Below are positions 35,363 to 45,657 of a stretch of 64,000 nucleotides of DNA, in pieces. Source of the stretch: Allosediminivita pacifica (lineage in GTDB: Bacteria; Pseudomonadota; Alphaproteobacteria; Rhodobacterales; Rhodobacteraceae); assembly GCF_003054175.1 (NCBI RefSeq), contig NZ_QBKN01000004.1:62001-126000 (forward strand), written 5' to 3'. How positions within the stretch are numbered: position 1 is the first letter of the stretch; every line of letters begins with the position of its first letter. Under the pieces are notes generated by a model. That model was not told the origin of the DNA. It did not search any database and was given only the letters and a program-made list of their open reading frames with translations. Made by a program: the position numbers and the translations under genes.

Positions 35363-36328
35363 TCATTCGGCCGGCTGACGCGACCTCCGCATGGTGGGCA
35401 TCAGGTTGCGAACGCGGGGCGCCGTGCCGGTCTCGAACCGGGTCCGGGACCGCAGCACCGGACGCTTGGACTTCGAGTCCGGGTTGCCCTCGCGGACCAC
35501 GATGTAGACACCCGATCCGATGATGATCAGCGCGCCTACAGCGGTCCAGAGGTCCGGGAATTCGTCGAAGAAGAGCGCGCCGTAGACGCTCGCCCAGAGG
35601 ATCTGCGAATACTGCATCGGCGCCACGATCACCGCCTCGCCCGCCTTGTAGGCCGCGATGATCAGCGTCTGGCCCGCGTAGACCATGACTGCCATCACGA
35701 CGAAGCCGCCCATGTGCTCGATCGGCATGGGCTCGTAGACGAAAGGCAGGATCGCCCCCATGACGATGAAATTGGCCAGCATCGGGTAGAGCATCAGCAC
35801 CACGCTGCGTTCGTCCTGGCCGATCTTTCGCACGATGATCGCCGCAAGCGCCCCGAAAAAGGCCGCGATCAGTGCCGTTAGGTGTCCCAGTCCCAGTTCG
35901 ACCGATCCGGGCCGCAGCACCACCAGCACGCCGATCAGGCCCACCACGACGGCCGCGCCCCGGCGTATCCGGATCGTCTCGCCCAGGATCGGGACCGAGA
36001 GAATCGTGATGATCAGCGGCGAGGCGAAGACGATCGCGTAGACCTGCGCCAACGGCAGATGCGAAAAGGCATAGAAGGCCGACGCGCCTGTGATGACCGC
36101 GGAAATCGTACGCAGCGCCGTCCACCACGGGTGGATGGGGCGCAGGTGTCCGGGCTGGCGTTCGCGGATCAGCAGCAGCGTCACCAGCGGAAAGCCGAAG
36201 AGCACGCTGAAGAAGACCAGCTGGAAGGCGGAATAGCTGCTGCCCAGCGTTTTGACGATCACGTCGTGCGTGGCCAGGATACCAAAAGCGATGAGCGCGA
36301 GAAGCGCGCCTCGTACGTTTGCGGACAT
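35363..36328 (-). CDS. EamA/DMT-family transporter
   Basis: A 321-residue inner-membrane protein with about ten transmembrane helices arranged as two five-helix EamA repeats (about residues 5-135 and 150-285). Typical elements are SAFYAFSHLPLAQVYAIVFASPLI, containing the repeat's conserved aromatic/Pro region, and GAILPFVYEP in the second half. A basic cytoplasmic tail ends the protein. Family members export amino acids, nucleobases or other metabolites; the substrate cannot be told. It stands alone, 45 bp from the tRNA gene. Confidence 0.88.
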   Translation of the reverse strand: MSANVRGALLALIAFGILATHDVIVKTLGSSYSAFQLVFFSVLFGFPLVTLLLIRERQPGHLRPIHPWWTALRTISAVITGASAFYAFSHLPLAQVYAIVFASPLIITILSVPILGETIRIRRGAAVVVGLIGVLVVLRPGSVELGLGHLTALIAAFFGALAAIIVRKIGQDERSVVLMLYPMLANFIVMGAILPFVYEPMPIEHMGGFVVMAVMVYAGQTLIIAAYKAGEAVIVAPMQYSQILWASVYGALFFDEFPDLWTAVGALIIIGSGVYIVVREGNPDSKSKRPVLRSRTRFETGTAPRVRNLMPTMRRSRQPAE

Positions 36329-36455
36329 GTGGGAACGCCTGTTCTGTGTTCAGATCACGCTAGATCATGCCCCGGCGGGATCAAGTGTTCCGCCGGGGGG
36401 AATGATTCAAATCGGACCCGGATCAGGCGAGAGGCCGCTCAAACAGGCGCCGGCC

Positions 36456-37559
36456 TCAGAGGCTGGCCTCGAGCGCCGCGACGATGGCATCGCCCATTTC
36501 CGCGGTGGTGACGGGCTGCACGCCCTCTTCGCCCAGCAGGTCCGCGGTGCGCAGGCCGTCGGCCAGAACCTTTTCCACCGCCTGCTCGAGGCGGGTCGCC
36601 TCGTCGCCCTTGTCGAAGCTGTAGCGCAGCGCCATGGCGAAGCTCAGGATGCAGGCGATGGGGTTGGCCTTGCCCTGCCCCGCGATGTCCGGCGCGGAAC
36701 CGTGTACCGGCTCGTAAAGCGCCTTGGGCCGACCGTTGGCCATGGGCGCGCCAAGCGAGGCGGAGGGCAGCATGCCGAGCGAGCCGGTCAGCATCGCAGC
36801 GGCGTCGGACAGAAGGTCGCCGAACAGGTTGTCGGTCACGATCACGTCGAACTGCTTGGGCCAGCGGCAGAGCTGCATGGCGCCGGCGTCGGCGTACATG
36901 TGCGACAGCTCGACCTCGGGATAGTCCTTGGCCACCTCGGTCACGACCTCGCGCCACAGCACGCCGGATTCCATGACGTTGGCCTTTTCCATGGAACACA
37001 GCTTCTTGCCGCGCTTCATGGCCAGTTCGAAGGCGTTGCGCGCGACGCGGTCGATCTCGGATTCGGTGTAGCGCTGGGTGTTGATGCCCACGCGCTCGTT
37101 GCCTTCCTCGATGATGCCGCGCGGCTCGCCGAAGTAGATGCCGCTGGTCAGTTCGCGCACGATCATGATGTCGAGGCCCGCGACCACGTCCTTTTTCAGC
37201 GACGAGAAATCCGCCAGCGCGTCGAAGCACTGCGCCGGGCGCAGGTTGGCGAAAAGATCCATCTCTTTGCGCAGGCGCAGCAGGCCGCGCTCGGGCTTCA
37301 CGCTGAAGTCGAGCGCGTCGTATTTCGGGCCGCCCACGGCGCCCAGCAGGACGGCGTCGACCTCCTGCGCCTTGGCCATGGTCTCGTCCGTCAGGGGCGT
37401 GCCGTGCGCGTCGTAGGCCGAGCCGCCCACAAGGTCCTCGCTCACGTCGAAGGGCAGGTCGCGGCTGGTGCCGAACCAGTCGATCACCTTGCGCACCTCG
37501 GCCATGACTTCGGGTCCGATGCCGTCGCCGGGCAGGATGAGAAGCGAGGGGTTGGTCAT
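36456..37559 (-). CDS. leuB: 3-Isopropylmalate dehydrogenase
   Basis: Oxidises and decarboxylates 3-isopropylmalate with NAD+ in leucine synthesis. 367 residues; the start [18 protein letters not shown] at 37559 is the usual LeuB N-terminus. Substrate-binding arginines lie in [16 protein letters not shown] and in [12 protein letters not shown]. The metal-binding aspartates are in [16 protein letters not shown]. The NAD-binding loop is [18 protein letters not shown]. It is separated from leuCD by about 5 kb of other genes but lies on the same strand. Confidence 0.97.
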   Translation of the reverse strand: MTNPSLLILPGDGIGPEVMAEVRKVIDWFGTSRDLPFDVSEDLVGGSAYDAHGTPLTDETMAKAQEVDAVLLGAVGGPKYDALDFSVKPERGLLRLRKEMDLFANLRPAQCFDALADFSSLKKDVVAGLDIMIVRELTSGIYFGEPRGIIEEGNERVGINTQRYTESEIDRVARNAFELAMKRGKKLCSMEKANVMESGVLWREVVTEVAKDYPEVELSHMYADAGAMQLCRWPKQFDVIVTDNLFGDLLSDAAAMLTGSLGMLPSASLGAPMANGRPKALYEPVHGSAPDIAGQGKANPIACILSFAMALRYSFDKGDEATRLEQAVEKVLADGLRTADLLGEEGVQPVTTAEMGDAIVAALEASL

Positions 37560-37743
37560 GTCGGTCACGTCCCTTTTCTTGCGGTTGAACTCGCCTAGCC
37601 CGGGGGCCACGCGGGGTCAAGAAAGCCGGGGGTGCCGCCACGGGCGCGGTAATGCCCCGACCTCAGGAAAACGTGTGGGAACGGGCCGCTGCGGGGCCGG
37701 GTTTTGGCCTGCGAACCCCAGATACAGGCAAAAGGAGCACGCC

Positions 37744-38334
37744 ATGCTCACCCCCCGCCAACCCGTCCCCGCGCTCAACGTCTCGACCCTCGACGGCAAC
37801 GGCTTCGACCTGCGCCGCGACATGGGCGAGAACGGCGCGTTGATCGTCTTCTACCGCGGCCTGCACTGCCCGCTCTGCCAGAAGCAACTGCAGGAGATCG
37901 AGGACCACGCCGACCGCGCGACCGAGCTTGGCCTGTCGGTCGTGCTCGTCAGCGGCGACGGCATGACCCGCGCCAAGGAAATGGCCGGCGCCACCGGCGT
38001 GCATAAGACGCCCATGGGCTATGACCTCACCATGACCGAGGCCCGCGAATGGGGGCTGTGGATCTCGACCGCGCGCGAGGGCTCGGACGAGCCGCAGCTT
38101 TTTAACGAGCCGGGCATCTTCCACGTCCTGCCCGACGGCACGCTCTATTCGGCATGGGTGCAGTCGCATCCCTTCGCGCGCCCGGCCTTCGGCGACATCC
38201 TCGGGATGGTGAAGTTCCGCATCGACAACGCCTACCCGGCCCGCGGCGACTACACCGGCCCGCTGGCCGAACACGACGGCGGCCTGATGATCGAGGCGCA
38301 GGACGGCCCCGCCGCCGAAGCCTACGGCACCTGA
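37744..38334 (+). CDS. Peroxiredoxin-like (AhpC/TSA) redoxin
   Basis: A 196-residue thioredoxin-fold protein. The active-site region is VFYRGLHCPLCQKQL with Cys42 and Cys45. The CxxC differs from a typical one-Cys peroxiredoxin (TxxC) and matches the 'peroxiredoxin-like 2' group. AAAGGAG precedes the ATG at 37744. No signal peptide is present, so it is cytoplasmic. It may reduce peroxides or disulfides; the activity is uncertain. The 3' end overlaps the convergent LysR gene by 13 bp. Confidence 0.85.
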   Translation: MLTPRQPVPALNVSTLDGNGFDLRRDMGENGALIVFYRGLHCPLCQKQLQEIEDHADRATELGLSVVLVSGDGMTRAKEMAGATGVHKTPMGYDLTMTEAREWGLWISTAREGSDEPQLFNEPGIFHVLPDGTLYSAWVQSHPFARPAFGDILGMVKFRIDNAYPARGDYTGPLAEHDGGLMIEAQDGPAAEAYGT

Positions 38335-39218
38335 GCCAGGAGGCCCTCGGCGAGGGCGTCCCAAACATGCCTGAGGCGCGGCGTGTGCCTCAGGCGTTCG
38401 TGCGCGGCGAGCCAGACCGGCAGCGTCGGCAGCGGAAAATCGGGCATCAGCCGTTCCAGCCCCGGATCACGGTCGGCCACCGCGCACATGGCGAAGCCGA
38501 CGCCGCAGCCCGCGCGCAGAAGCTGGTGATAGATGTTCTGGTCGTCGCAGCGCGTGGCGAACCAGTCCCGCTCAGCCGGGACCCCGAAATCGCGCATCCC
38601 CTTCAACATGAGATCGGACCGGTCGTAACCCACCAAATGGTGCGACCAGATCTCCTCTGTCGTCCGCGGTCGCCCCCGGCGGTCGAGGTAGTCCGTCGCG
38701 GCATAGATCCCGATGGGCAGGTCCCCAAGGTGGCGTGTCACCACGTCGAGTTGCGTCGGGCGGTACATCCGCACGGCAATGTCCGCCTCGCGGTAAAGCA
38801 GGTTCTCGCTCCGGTCGCTGGGCACGAGGTCAATGGTGATCGCGGGCTCGTCCTGCCTGATCCGCGCGATGATCTGCGGCAACAGGTTGTGCGAGGCAAA
38901 GACGCTCGCCGTGATCCGCACCGGCCCCGCCAGCCGCTCGGTCCGCCCCGCCGCAGCGAGCGACAGGGCGCCGGCGGCCTCGGCCATGGCCCGGGCATGG
39001 GGGTGCAGCGCGGCGCCCGCATCGGTCAGCTCGAGCCCGCGCGGCCGACGCCGGAACAGCGTCACGTCCAGCGCCTCTTCCATCCGGGCCACGTGGCGCC
39101 CGGCGGTGGGCTGCGACAGCCCCATCCGCCGTGCAGCGCCGGATAGCGATCCGGTCTCGGCCACGGCGAGAAAGGTCTGGATCAGCGTCCAGTCAAGCTT
39201 GGCAAGCGAGCTATCCAT
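38322..39218 (-). CDS. LysR-family transcriptional regulator
   Basis: 298 residues. The helix-turn-helix at about residues 9-60 contains LDWTLIQTFLAVAETGSLSGAARRMGLSQPTAGRHVARME. The effector-binding domain follows (about 90-298). It is divergent from the NAD(P)-binding protein gene at 39308, the classical LysR arrangement with its target. A perfect 10-bp palindrome ATTCATGAAT lies 3 bp upstream of its start and may be its own operator. Confidence 0.93.
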   Translation of the reverse strand: MDSSLAKLDWTLIQTFLAVAETGSLSGAARRMGLSQPTAGRHVARMEEALDVTLFRRRPRGLELTDAGAALHPHARAMAEAAGALSLAAAGRTERLAGPVRITASVFASHNLLPQIIARIRQDEPAITIDLVPSDRSENLLYREADIAVRMYRPTQLDVVTRHLGDLPIGIYAATDYLDRRGRPRTTEEIWSHHLVGYDRSDLMLKGMRDFGVPAERDWFATRCDDQNIYHQLLRAGCGVGFAMCAVADRDPGLERLMPDFPLPTLPVWLAAHERLRHTPRLRHVWDALAEGLLAQVP

Positions 39219-39220
39219 TC

Positions 39221-39253
39221 ATTCATGAATACACGCCCTGCAATTTGAGTCAA
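39221..39253. promoter_or_regulatory. Candidate LysR operator region
   Basis: In the 89-bp divergent gap there is a perfect palindrome ATTCATGAAT (39221-39230) and a shorter dyad TTGA-G-TCAA (39245-39253). LysR proteins bind T-N11-A type dyads between divergent genes. Assignment to the adjacent LysR gene is by position. Confidence 0.45.
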
Positions 39254-39307
39254 TTTCCAAACAATCGCGCAGGCCCGATCCTGTCGTCGCCACATATGGA
39301 GACGACA

Positions 39308-40234
39308 ATGAAGAAAGATGTCCTTATCCTCGGTGGGTCTGGCCGCTTCGGCCGCCAGGCGGCCGAGGCCTTCTGGAACGCGGGCTGGCACGTGCGGCTC
39401 TTCGACCGCAAATCCGACGACCTGACCGAGGCCGCCCGTGGCGCCCATACGATCGTGAATGCCTGGAACCCCGCCTATCCCGAGTGGCCGGCGCAGCTGC
39501 CCGGGCTCACCCGCGCCGTGATCGCCGCGGCCCGTACTAGCGGCGCCCGCGTGGTGCTGCCCGGCAACGTCTATGTCTTCGGGCCGGACTGCCCCGCGCC
39601 ATGGGGCGCTGACAGCCCACGCCGCGCCAACAACCCGCTGGGCCGCCTGCGGATCGAGATGGAACAGGCCTATCGCGATGCTGGCGTGCCCACGCTGATC
39701 CTGCGGGCGGGCGATTTCCTCGATACCGAGGCCAGCGGCAACTGGTTCGACAGGATGATCGCCCCCTCGCTGAAACGCGGCGTGCTCAGCTGGCCGGGGC
39801 GCACCGACATCCCCCATGCCTGGGCGTGGCTGCCCGACATGGCGCGCGCGGCGGAGCTGTTGGCCCGGCGGTACGACCTGCCCCGCCACGCCGATGTGCC
39901 CTTCCCCGGCTACACCCTCTCGGGCGATCAGATGGCGGGGCTTGCTGCCAAGGCGCTCGGCCGGCCCGTGCGGACCCGGCGGACGAGCTGGCTGCCCCTG
40001 CGCCTTGCCCGGCCGGTCTGGCCCATGGCCAAGGGAATGCTGGAGATGCGCTACCTGTGGGAGACGCCGCACCGGCTCGACGAGAGTACCTTCCGGACGC
40101 TTCTGCCGGATTTCGCGGTCACTGGCCCGGAAGAGGCGCTGCGGAGGGCGATCGCCCCGGTTCTGGCCCGCCGCTCGTGGCAAGATCGGCCCAGACCAGC
40201 GCGTGCGGCCCCACCGTCGGAACAGCATCAATGA
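39308..40234 (+). CDS. NAD(P)-binding Rossmann protein (NAD-dependent epimerase/NmrA-like)
   Basis: A 308-residue extended SDR-like protein. The N-terminal dinucleotide motif is GGSGRFGRQAAEAF (about residues 8-21). The pattern VVLPGNVYVFGPDCPAPW and a downstream RIEMEQAYRDAGVPTLILRAG match the SDR group that has lost the canonical YxxxK pair (here Arg-Ile-Glu), so catalysis is doubtful. The start at 39308 has GGAG 6 bp upstream; an ATG at 39296 is less favoured. The 3' end overlaps the convergent endonuclease-family gene by about 116 bp. It is probably controlled by the divergent LysR regulator. Confidence 0.85.
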   Translation: MKKDVLILGGSGRFGRQAAEAFWNAGWHVRLFDRKSDDLTEAARGAHTIVNAWNPAYPEWPAQLPGLTRAVIAAARTSGARVVLPGNVYVFGPDCPAPWGADSPRRANNPLGRLRIEMEQAYRDAGVPTLILRAGDFLDTEASGNWFDRMIAPSLKRGVLSWPGRTDIPHAWAWLPDMARAAELLARRYDLPRHADVPFPGYTLSGDQMAGLAAKALGRPVRTRRTSWLPLRLARPVWPMAKGMLEMRYLWETPHRLDESTFRTLLPDFAVTGPEEALRRAIAPVLARRSWQDRPRPARAAPPSEQHQ

Positions 40235-41261
40235 GCCCCGCCGCAACGACCGACAGCGTCGCATCTGGCAGCACGTAGCTCACCCGCATGGGGCCGGTAC
40301 TGTCCCAGGTGACGGTCGGGCTGCCCGGTAGGGGATCCCGAAGGCGCGGATGCGACAGGATCGCCTGCACCCCCTCGCGGCGGCCATCGCCGCGGTCGGG
40401 ATCGGCGTTGAGATTGCCCAGCAGGATCACCGGCACTTCGGGCGCGGGTGCAGGGGCCGCCAGCAGCCGCCCGTCGAGCCAATGCGCCCAGAGCAGGACC
40501 TCGTCGTGATTGCGGCGGCCATTGCGATCCTCGGGCCCGTCGAAGACCGGGGGCGTCGCGGCCAGCGTCATCAGGATCACCGGCCCGTCCGGAGCCTCGG
40601 CCCGCAGCGCCCAGTGGCCGCTCGTGGAAAGCCGCTGGATGTCGAAGCCGGGGTCTTCTTGGATCATCAGGCTGTCCGGTACGTTGCACCAGAGCTGGTC
40701 GGTCAGGTCGAGTTCGAGCGCCAGCGGAAGGCGCGACAGCACCGCCATCCCGCCCTGCCCCGAGAACCGCCCGTAGCCCTGCGCATCGCGCGGCCCGCCA
40801 AGCCGACCGTCGCCGTCGAGGTCGAGCCCCGTAGGCATCCCCGTGTTCGGCCGTTGTGCAAAGATGTAGGAATAGTCGAGCCCGCCTGCCCCGAGCAGGT
40901 CGCGCAGCTCGCCAAGCGCCAGAAGGTCGTAGTCGTAGTCGAAATCCGTCAGCAGCAGAACGTCCGGCGCGGCGTCGAGGATGGGCCCAAGCGCGTCGGC
41001 GAAGTCCCCGCGCTCCATGTCGCGCAGCAGCAGGCCCGGCCCCCTGCGGCTGAACTCGCCGGCCCAGGTCGCCACGCGCAGGGTGTCGGCGAGCGCCGGC
41101 GGAGCGAGAAGCAGCAGGAGCAGCGCAAGCAGACCTAGACGATCTGCATGTCGACGTCCTCGGCCTCCGCATAGGCGCGGCGCCGCTTGTCGGCGATGAG
41201 ATCGGCAATGCGGGCCAGCGCCACGCCGCGCATGATGAGACCGGTTGGAACGAATGCCCAT
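40119..41261 (-). CDS. Secreted endonuclease/exonuclease/phosphatase-family protein (start uncertain)
   Basis: An exported protein of the EEP fold. A hydrophobic signal core of Leu-rich residues followed by APPALA-DTLRVATW marks the mature start. Seen motifs are VATWAGEF, DVLLLTDFDYDYD, GQGGMAVLSR, DLTDQLW, NLNAD and a C-terminal VGPHALVWADL. The conserved 'ExD' and final 'SDH' residues are altered (TDFDYD; GPHALV), so nuclease activity is not assured. The N-terminus is a problem: the only in-frame ATG is at 41261, 43 codons before the signal core and inside the upstream gene. No ATG, GTG or TTG occurs near the core; a CTG at 41132 is the only nearby candidate. The 3' end overlaps the convergent SDR gene by 116 bp. 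Confidence 0.7.
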   Translation of the reverse strand: MGIRSNRSHHARRGAGPHCRSHRRQAAPRLCGGRGRRHADRLGLLALLLLLLAPPALADTLRVATWAGEFSRRGPGLLLRDMERGDFADALGPILDAAPDVLLLTDFDYDYDLLALGELRDLLGAGGLDYSYIFAQRPNTGMPTGLDLDGDGRLGGPRDAQGYGRFSGQGGMAVLSRLPLALELDLTDQLWCNVPDSLMIQEDPGFDIQRLSTSGHWALRAEAPDGPVILMTLAATPPVFDGPEDRNGRRNHDEVLLWAHWLDGRLLAAPAPAPEVPVILLGNLNADPDRGDGRREGVQAILSHPRLRDPLPGSPTVTWDSTGPMRVSYVLPDATLSVVAAGLIDAVPTVGPHALVWADLATSGGPEPGRSPSAAPLPGQ

Positions 41262-41971
41262 ATGCAGACTGTCCAGATGAGCGGCTGCGGCTCGGCGAGA
41301 TCGGGACCTAAGCCCATCGCCACCGCCGCCTCGAGGATTGGCGGGATCAGGAATGGCAGCGCCACACCTAATGCGAGGTTAAAATGGCTGTCCCGCTTCA
41401 GCCGCCGGATCACATCCCCTCCGGTCGTCGGATCAAAGAGCGGCAGATTCACCCAAAAGTTGAAAGCCCCCTGCCGGACGGGCCAGTTCAGAACCCGCAC
41501 CATCAGCACGAAGACGGCAAGGAAGACCAGCGAGACCAGAATCGCCAGGCCGGCGTGAGTCATCAGTCGCAGATGGTCGACGAGATCCGCCCCCTGGGGC
41601 TGCGCGAAGGCCAAGAGGCGCACCGGCGAGAAGGGAAAATCCAGCGTCAGCCCGAGGTTCAGGCCGACCAGGCGGCATACGTCGGAAAAGCCCGACGGGG
41701 CCTGTTCGCCGTGGGTTGTCACCACCAGCAGGAACATGGTCAGGAACGGTCCCGCAAAGCGTATCCTGTTGAAGGGAGGCGCATTTCTGAAGTCGAGCAG
41801 GGAGGGGTAGTCGCTGTTGTACTCGAAGAAGACGAGCAGGCCCGCAAAGACGGAAAAGAGCACCGCGATCTCGACCGTGTCCGCGTCGCTGGGCAGGAAA
41901 AGGGCGGGCACGGCCACAAGCGTGGACACGAGTAAGCCCCTTACGGCTGCCGCGAACACGCGCCTGATCAA
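41135..41971 (-). CDS. Unknown multi-pass membrane protein
   Basis: A 278-residue membrane protein with about six transmembrane helices. They include RGLLVSTLVAVPALFLP and VEIAVLFSVFAGLLVFFEY at the N-terminus, FAGPFLTMFLLVVTT, then AILVSLVFLAVFVLMV and LALGVALPFLIPPILEAA. The C-terminal tail is basic then acidic. I recognise no family. It is immediately upstream of the endonuclease-family gene, with which it probably forms an operon. Confidence 0.75.
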   Translation of the reverse strand: MIRRVFAAAVRGLLVSTLVAVPALFLPSDADTVEIAVLFSVFAGLLVFFEYNSDYPSLLDFRNAPPFNRIRFAGPFLTMFLLVVTTHGEQAPSGFSDVCRLVGLNLGLTLDFPFSPVRLLAFAQPQGADLVDHLRLMTHAGLAILVSLVFLAVFVLMVRVLNWPVRQGAFNFWVNLPLFDPTTGGDVIRRLKRDSHFNLALGVALPFLIPPILEAAVAMGLGPDLAEPQPLIWTVCIWAFVPTGLIMRGVALARIADLIADKRRRAYAEAEDVDMQIV

Positions 41972-42357
41972 CTTTTTGCCCCTTCGGTCGCAAGCGGGCC
42001 GTTTGCCAGCTGGGCCCCCATTGGTCTGGCTGCCATCCGTCGAGCATGACGGAACGCCTCAATCCTGCCCAATCTCTGCCCCCAAAAGACGCACTTGACA
42101 ACCACGCCGTGTAAACGTGGTTCGAATCTAAGGCAAATTGAAGGTGTATATGGTGCGGGAATGCATCAATTCACCGACCCCAATGTGTCAGTCTCGAGAC
42201 GCCTACGATATGTAGGCGCCCAACAAATAACCCGCGCCACATATAGGGCGCGGGCCTTCATGTCGGGTTAGCCTTTGTGGCAGAATCGTCGTAACGTCAC
42301 CTGCCCGGATCCACGGGAAGCGCGCCCTTCTAGCCGGTTTTCCGCCTCTCCCTGGGC
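41972..42357. other. 386-bp gene-free region with three dyads
   Basis: No open frame of plausible quality was found. Three structures are visible. AACCACG/CGTGGTT lies at 42100-42106 and 42116-42122, next to a TTGACA box at 42095. A GCCTAC/GTAGGC hairpin lies at about 42201-42217. The leuD-side terminator hairpin is at 42231-42254. A stretch GGTTCGAATC (42119-42128) looks like a tRNA T-loop but no cloverleaf can be built around it. The region is more AT-rich than its neighbours. Confidence 0.5.
42225..42254 (-). terminator. Terminator downstream of leuD
   Basis: On the reverse strand, CCCGCGCC (from 42254) pairs with GGCGCGGG (to 42231) around an AT-rich loop and is followed by TTATTTGTTG. 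It is placed about 100 bp after the leuD stop, so it would end the leuC-lipoproteins-leuD transcript. Confidence 0.6.
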
Positions 42358-42963
42358 TCAGACCCAGGGCCTGGATTGCGCCAGACCGGACTCGAAGGAA
42401 TCGATTTCGGCGGCTTTCTGCAGGGTCAGCCCGATGTCGTCGAGGCCGTTGAGCAGGCAGTGCTTCTTGAAGCTGTCGATCTCGAAGGTGATCACCTGCC
42501 CGTCAGAGGTGGTGATCTCCTGCTTTTCGAGGTCGATCGTCATGCGGGCGTTCTGCCCCTTCTCGGCGTCCTTCATCAGCAGGTCGACCTGCTCCTGCGG
42601 CAGCGGGATCGGCAGGATGCCGTTCTTGAAGCAGTTGTTGTAGAAGATGTCGGCAAAGCTGGGCGCGATCACGCAGCGGATGCCGAAATCCTTGATCGCC
42701 CAGGGCGCATGCTCGCGCGAGGAGCCGCAGCCGAAGTTGTCGCCTGCCACCAGGATCTCTGCCTCGCGGTAGGCGGGCTTGTTCAGCACGAAATCCGGGT
42801 TCTCGTTGCCGTCGTCGTCAAAGCGCATCTCGTCAAAGAGGTTCTTGCCGAGCCCCTCGCGCTTGATCGTCTTGAGGAACTGCTTGGGGATGATCATGTC
42901 GGTGTCGACGTTGATGATCGGCAGCGGCGCCGCGATCCCGGTGAGCTTGTCGAACTTGTCCAT
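42358..42963 (-). CDS. leuD: 3-Isopropylmalate dehydratase small subunit
   Basis: The 201-residue swivel-domain subunit of isopropylmalate isomerase, which pairs with LeuC. The N-terminus [27 protein letters not shown] and the active-site loop [14 protein letters not shown] are standard LeuD. The product is needed between 2-isopropylmalate and 3-isopropylmalate. It lies one base after the stop of a lipoprotein gene, in an operon with leuC. Confidence 0.97.
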   Translation of the reverse strand: MDKFDKLTGIAAPLPIINVDTDMIIPKQFLKTIKREGLGKNLFDEMRFDDDGNENPDFVLNKPAYREAEILVAGDNFGCGSSREHAPWAIKDFGIRCVIAPSFADIFYNNCFKNGILPIPLPQEQVDLLMKDAEKGQNARMTIDLEKQEITTSDGQVITFEIDSFKKHCLLNGLDDIGLTLQKAAEIDSFESGLAQSRPWV

Positions 42964-42964
42964 C

Positions 42965-43348
42965 TCAGAAATTCTCCATGGTGTAGATCACCTGGCCGTT
43001 CTCGGTCACCGTCCCCTGGACGAGCACGGTGTCGTCGATGCGCTCGACCTCGTAGGTCCCGCCCGCGAAGTTGCCGCTTGTCGTGCAGGTGCCGCCGAAG
43101 GCGACCATGCCGTTCCCGGTCGCGCTCTCGGCATAGTCCGACACGCCGCGTGTCGAGCAGCCCGCCGAGAGGTAAAGCCGCACCTGCTCAGCGGTAAAGC
43201 CTGCCGGGTTGTAGCTGCCGCTCAGGACACCGTTGGTCTGCCGGAAGGTGAAGAAATCAGGGTCCTGCGTGCCGGTGCCGCCTTCGCAGGCAGCCAGCAG
43301 CAGGGCAATCGTCGCCGCGACGGCGGCACGCGGAAGGGTCGGTTTCAT
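42965..43348 (-). CDS. Small lipoprotein B, in the leuC-leuD interval
   Basis: A 127-residue putative lipoprotein. The N-terminal hydrophobic stretch ends in a lipobox LLLAAC, so lipidation at that Cys is likely. The mature part includes [25 protein letters not shown] and [11 protein letters not shown], which match lipoprotein A at 43387-43707 in order and spacing (YNPA..TA....Y....C and G.G.V.FGG.C). This makes them tandem paralogues. A longer C-terminal beta-rich tail ([17 protein letters not shown]) is unique to this copy. The start at 43348 has GAGGA nine bases upstream; 43357 is an alternative. Function unknown. Confidence 0.78.
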   Translation of the reverse strand: MKPTLPRAAVAATIALLLAACEGGTGTQDPDFFTFRQTNGVLSGSYNPAGFTAEQVRLYLSAGCSTRGVSDYAESATGNGMVAFGGTCTTSGNFAGGTYEVERIDDTVLVQGTVTENGQVIYTMENF

Positions 43349-43386
43349 TGCTGTCATTCCTCGTGTTTGGAGGGTACCGGCGCGCA

Positions 43387-43703
43387 TCAGCCGCACTCCC
43401 CGCCGAAGCGGACGAGCCCGTCGCCGGTGGGCGCCTCGCCGTAGGAGACCAACCGCCCCGAGGGGCAGTTGACGCCAGCGTAGCGCTGGATGTCCTGCGC
43501 GGTCCAGCTTGCGGGGTTGTAGACGCCCCGCAGCTCGCGACCGTCGGATTCGACGACGAAGAGGTCCTCGGCCGGTCCGACCGTGGACGCCCCCGCAGCG
43601 GCGGGCCTCGGCGCGGGGCCCGGACCGGGCTCCATCGTCTCGCAACCGGCCAGCAGCAGACCCGCCGCGGCCAGAAGCCCCGGCAGGATCACGCCCCGGG
43701 CTG

Positions 43704-43707
<4 letters not shown>
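43387..43707 (-). CDS. Small lipoprotein A, overlapping leuC
   Basis: A 106-residue putative lipoprotein. The signal ends in lipobox LLAGC, followed by a Pro/Ala-rich spacer and [48 protein letters not shown]. The latter is homologous to lipoprotein B downstream. The ATG overlaps the leuC stop by 4 bp, so it is translated in the leuC operon. The two conserved Cys residues (VNCPSG, GGECG) could form a disulfide. Function unknown, with no known link to leucine synthesis. Confidence 0.75.
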
Positions 43708-45125
<1,418 letters not shown>

Positions 45126-45435
45126 AGCGGGAAGCTCCCGGTTTCTGTGGCGATGGCTTGGAAACGAGCGGTATCGGCGCACGTGAGCGTATCACGCGCG
45201 GTCCACGGCATCATAGCCGGGCGAGCACCGTGTGCGTCGCACCGTGGAAGCGTTCGCGCAGCCGGGCGCGGTCGCCGATATTCATGAGCAGAGTCATGCC
45301 TGCGACATACAGAGTGCAGCGCCTCCGATCAAGGGCGGGCCTGAGACGCAAGGTCACAGCGTCCCGGGGCGGGCTTGTTTGAACCAATCGCCTCCCCATC
45401 TGGTTATCCTGTCGCAATCACCCGAGGAAGGCCCC
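45126..45435. other. 310-bp region upstream of leuC
   Basis: Divergent gap between leuC and a small plus-strand ORF. No recognisable leader peptide rich in leucine codons or attenuator was found for leuC. A short reverse frame (45211-45297) encoding a basic 28-residue peptide has a weak ribosome site and is not called. The plus-strand TTGAAC (45379-45384) with TTATCC about 19 bp downstream could be the promoter of the small ORF at 45436, with low certainty. Confidence 0.35.
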
Positions 45436-45555
45436 ATGCCCACCGCGCTCAACATGCTGAACCTGGCCCTGATGGCCGTGCTGTGTGCAGCGGCGCTGTC
45501 GGTACACATGGGCGGCCCTTCCCTGACCGCCGTGCAGGGCTTCCCGCTTCCCTGA
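45436..45555 (+). CDS. Predicted 39-residue single-pass membrane peptide
   Basis: A very small frame with a good ribosome site (GAGGAAGG, 6 bp before the ATG). It encodes one hydrophobic helix, MLNLALMAVLCAAALSVHMG, and a short polar tail. It is not clearly related to its neighbours. Such peptides are easily missed by annotation. Evidence is limited to the ribosome site and the hydrophobic content. Confidence 0.4.
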   Translation: MPTALNMLNLALMAVLCAAALSVHMGGPSLTAVQGFPLP

Positions 45556-45657
45556 CAGGACGCGCCGACCCGTGACGGCACGTCGCCGTGCCCCGCGGGA
45601 TGACATCGCTCCCCACGGGCCGCATAGTTCCGGCACTTCGAGGGGGAGGAGATCCAC

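Noticed and set aside
42100-42130. Possible tRNA or tRNA remnant around GGTTCGAATC
   Set aside because: No T-stem or acceptor stem can be paired on either strand.
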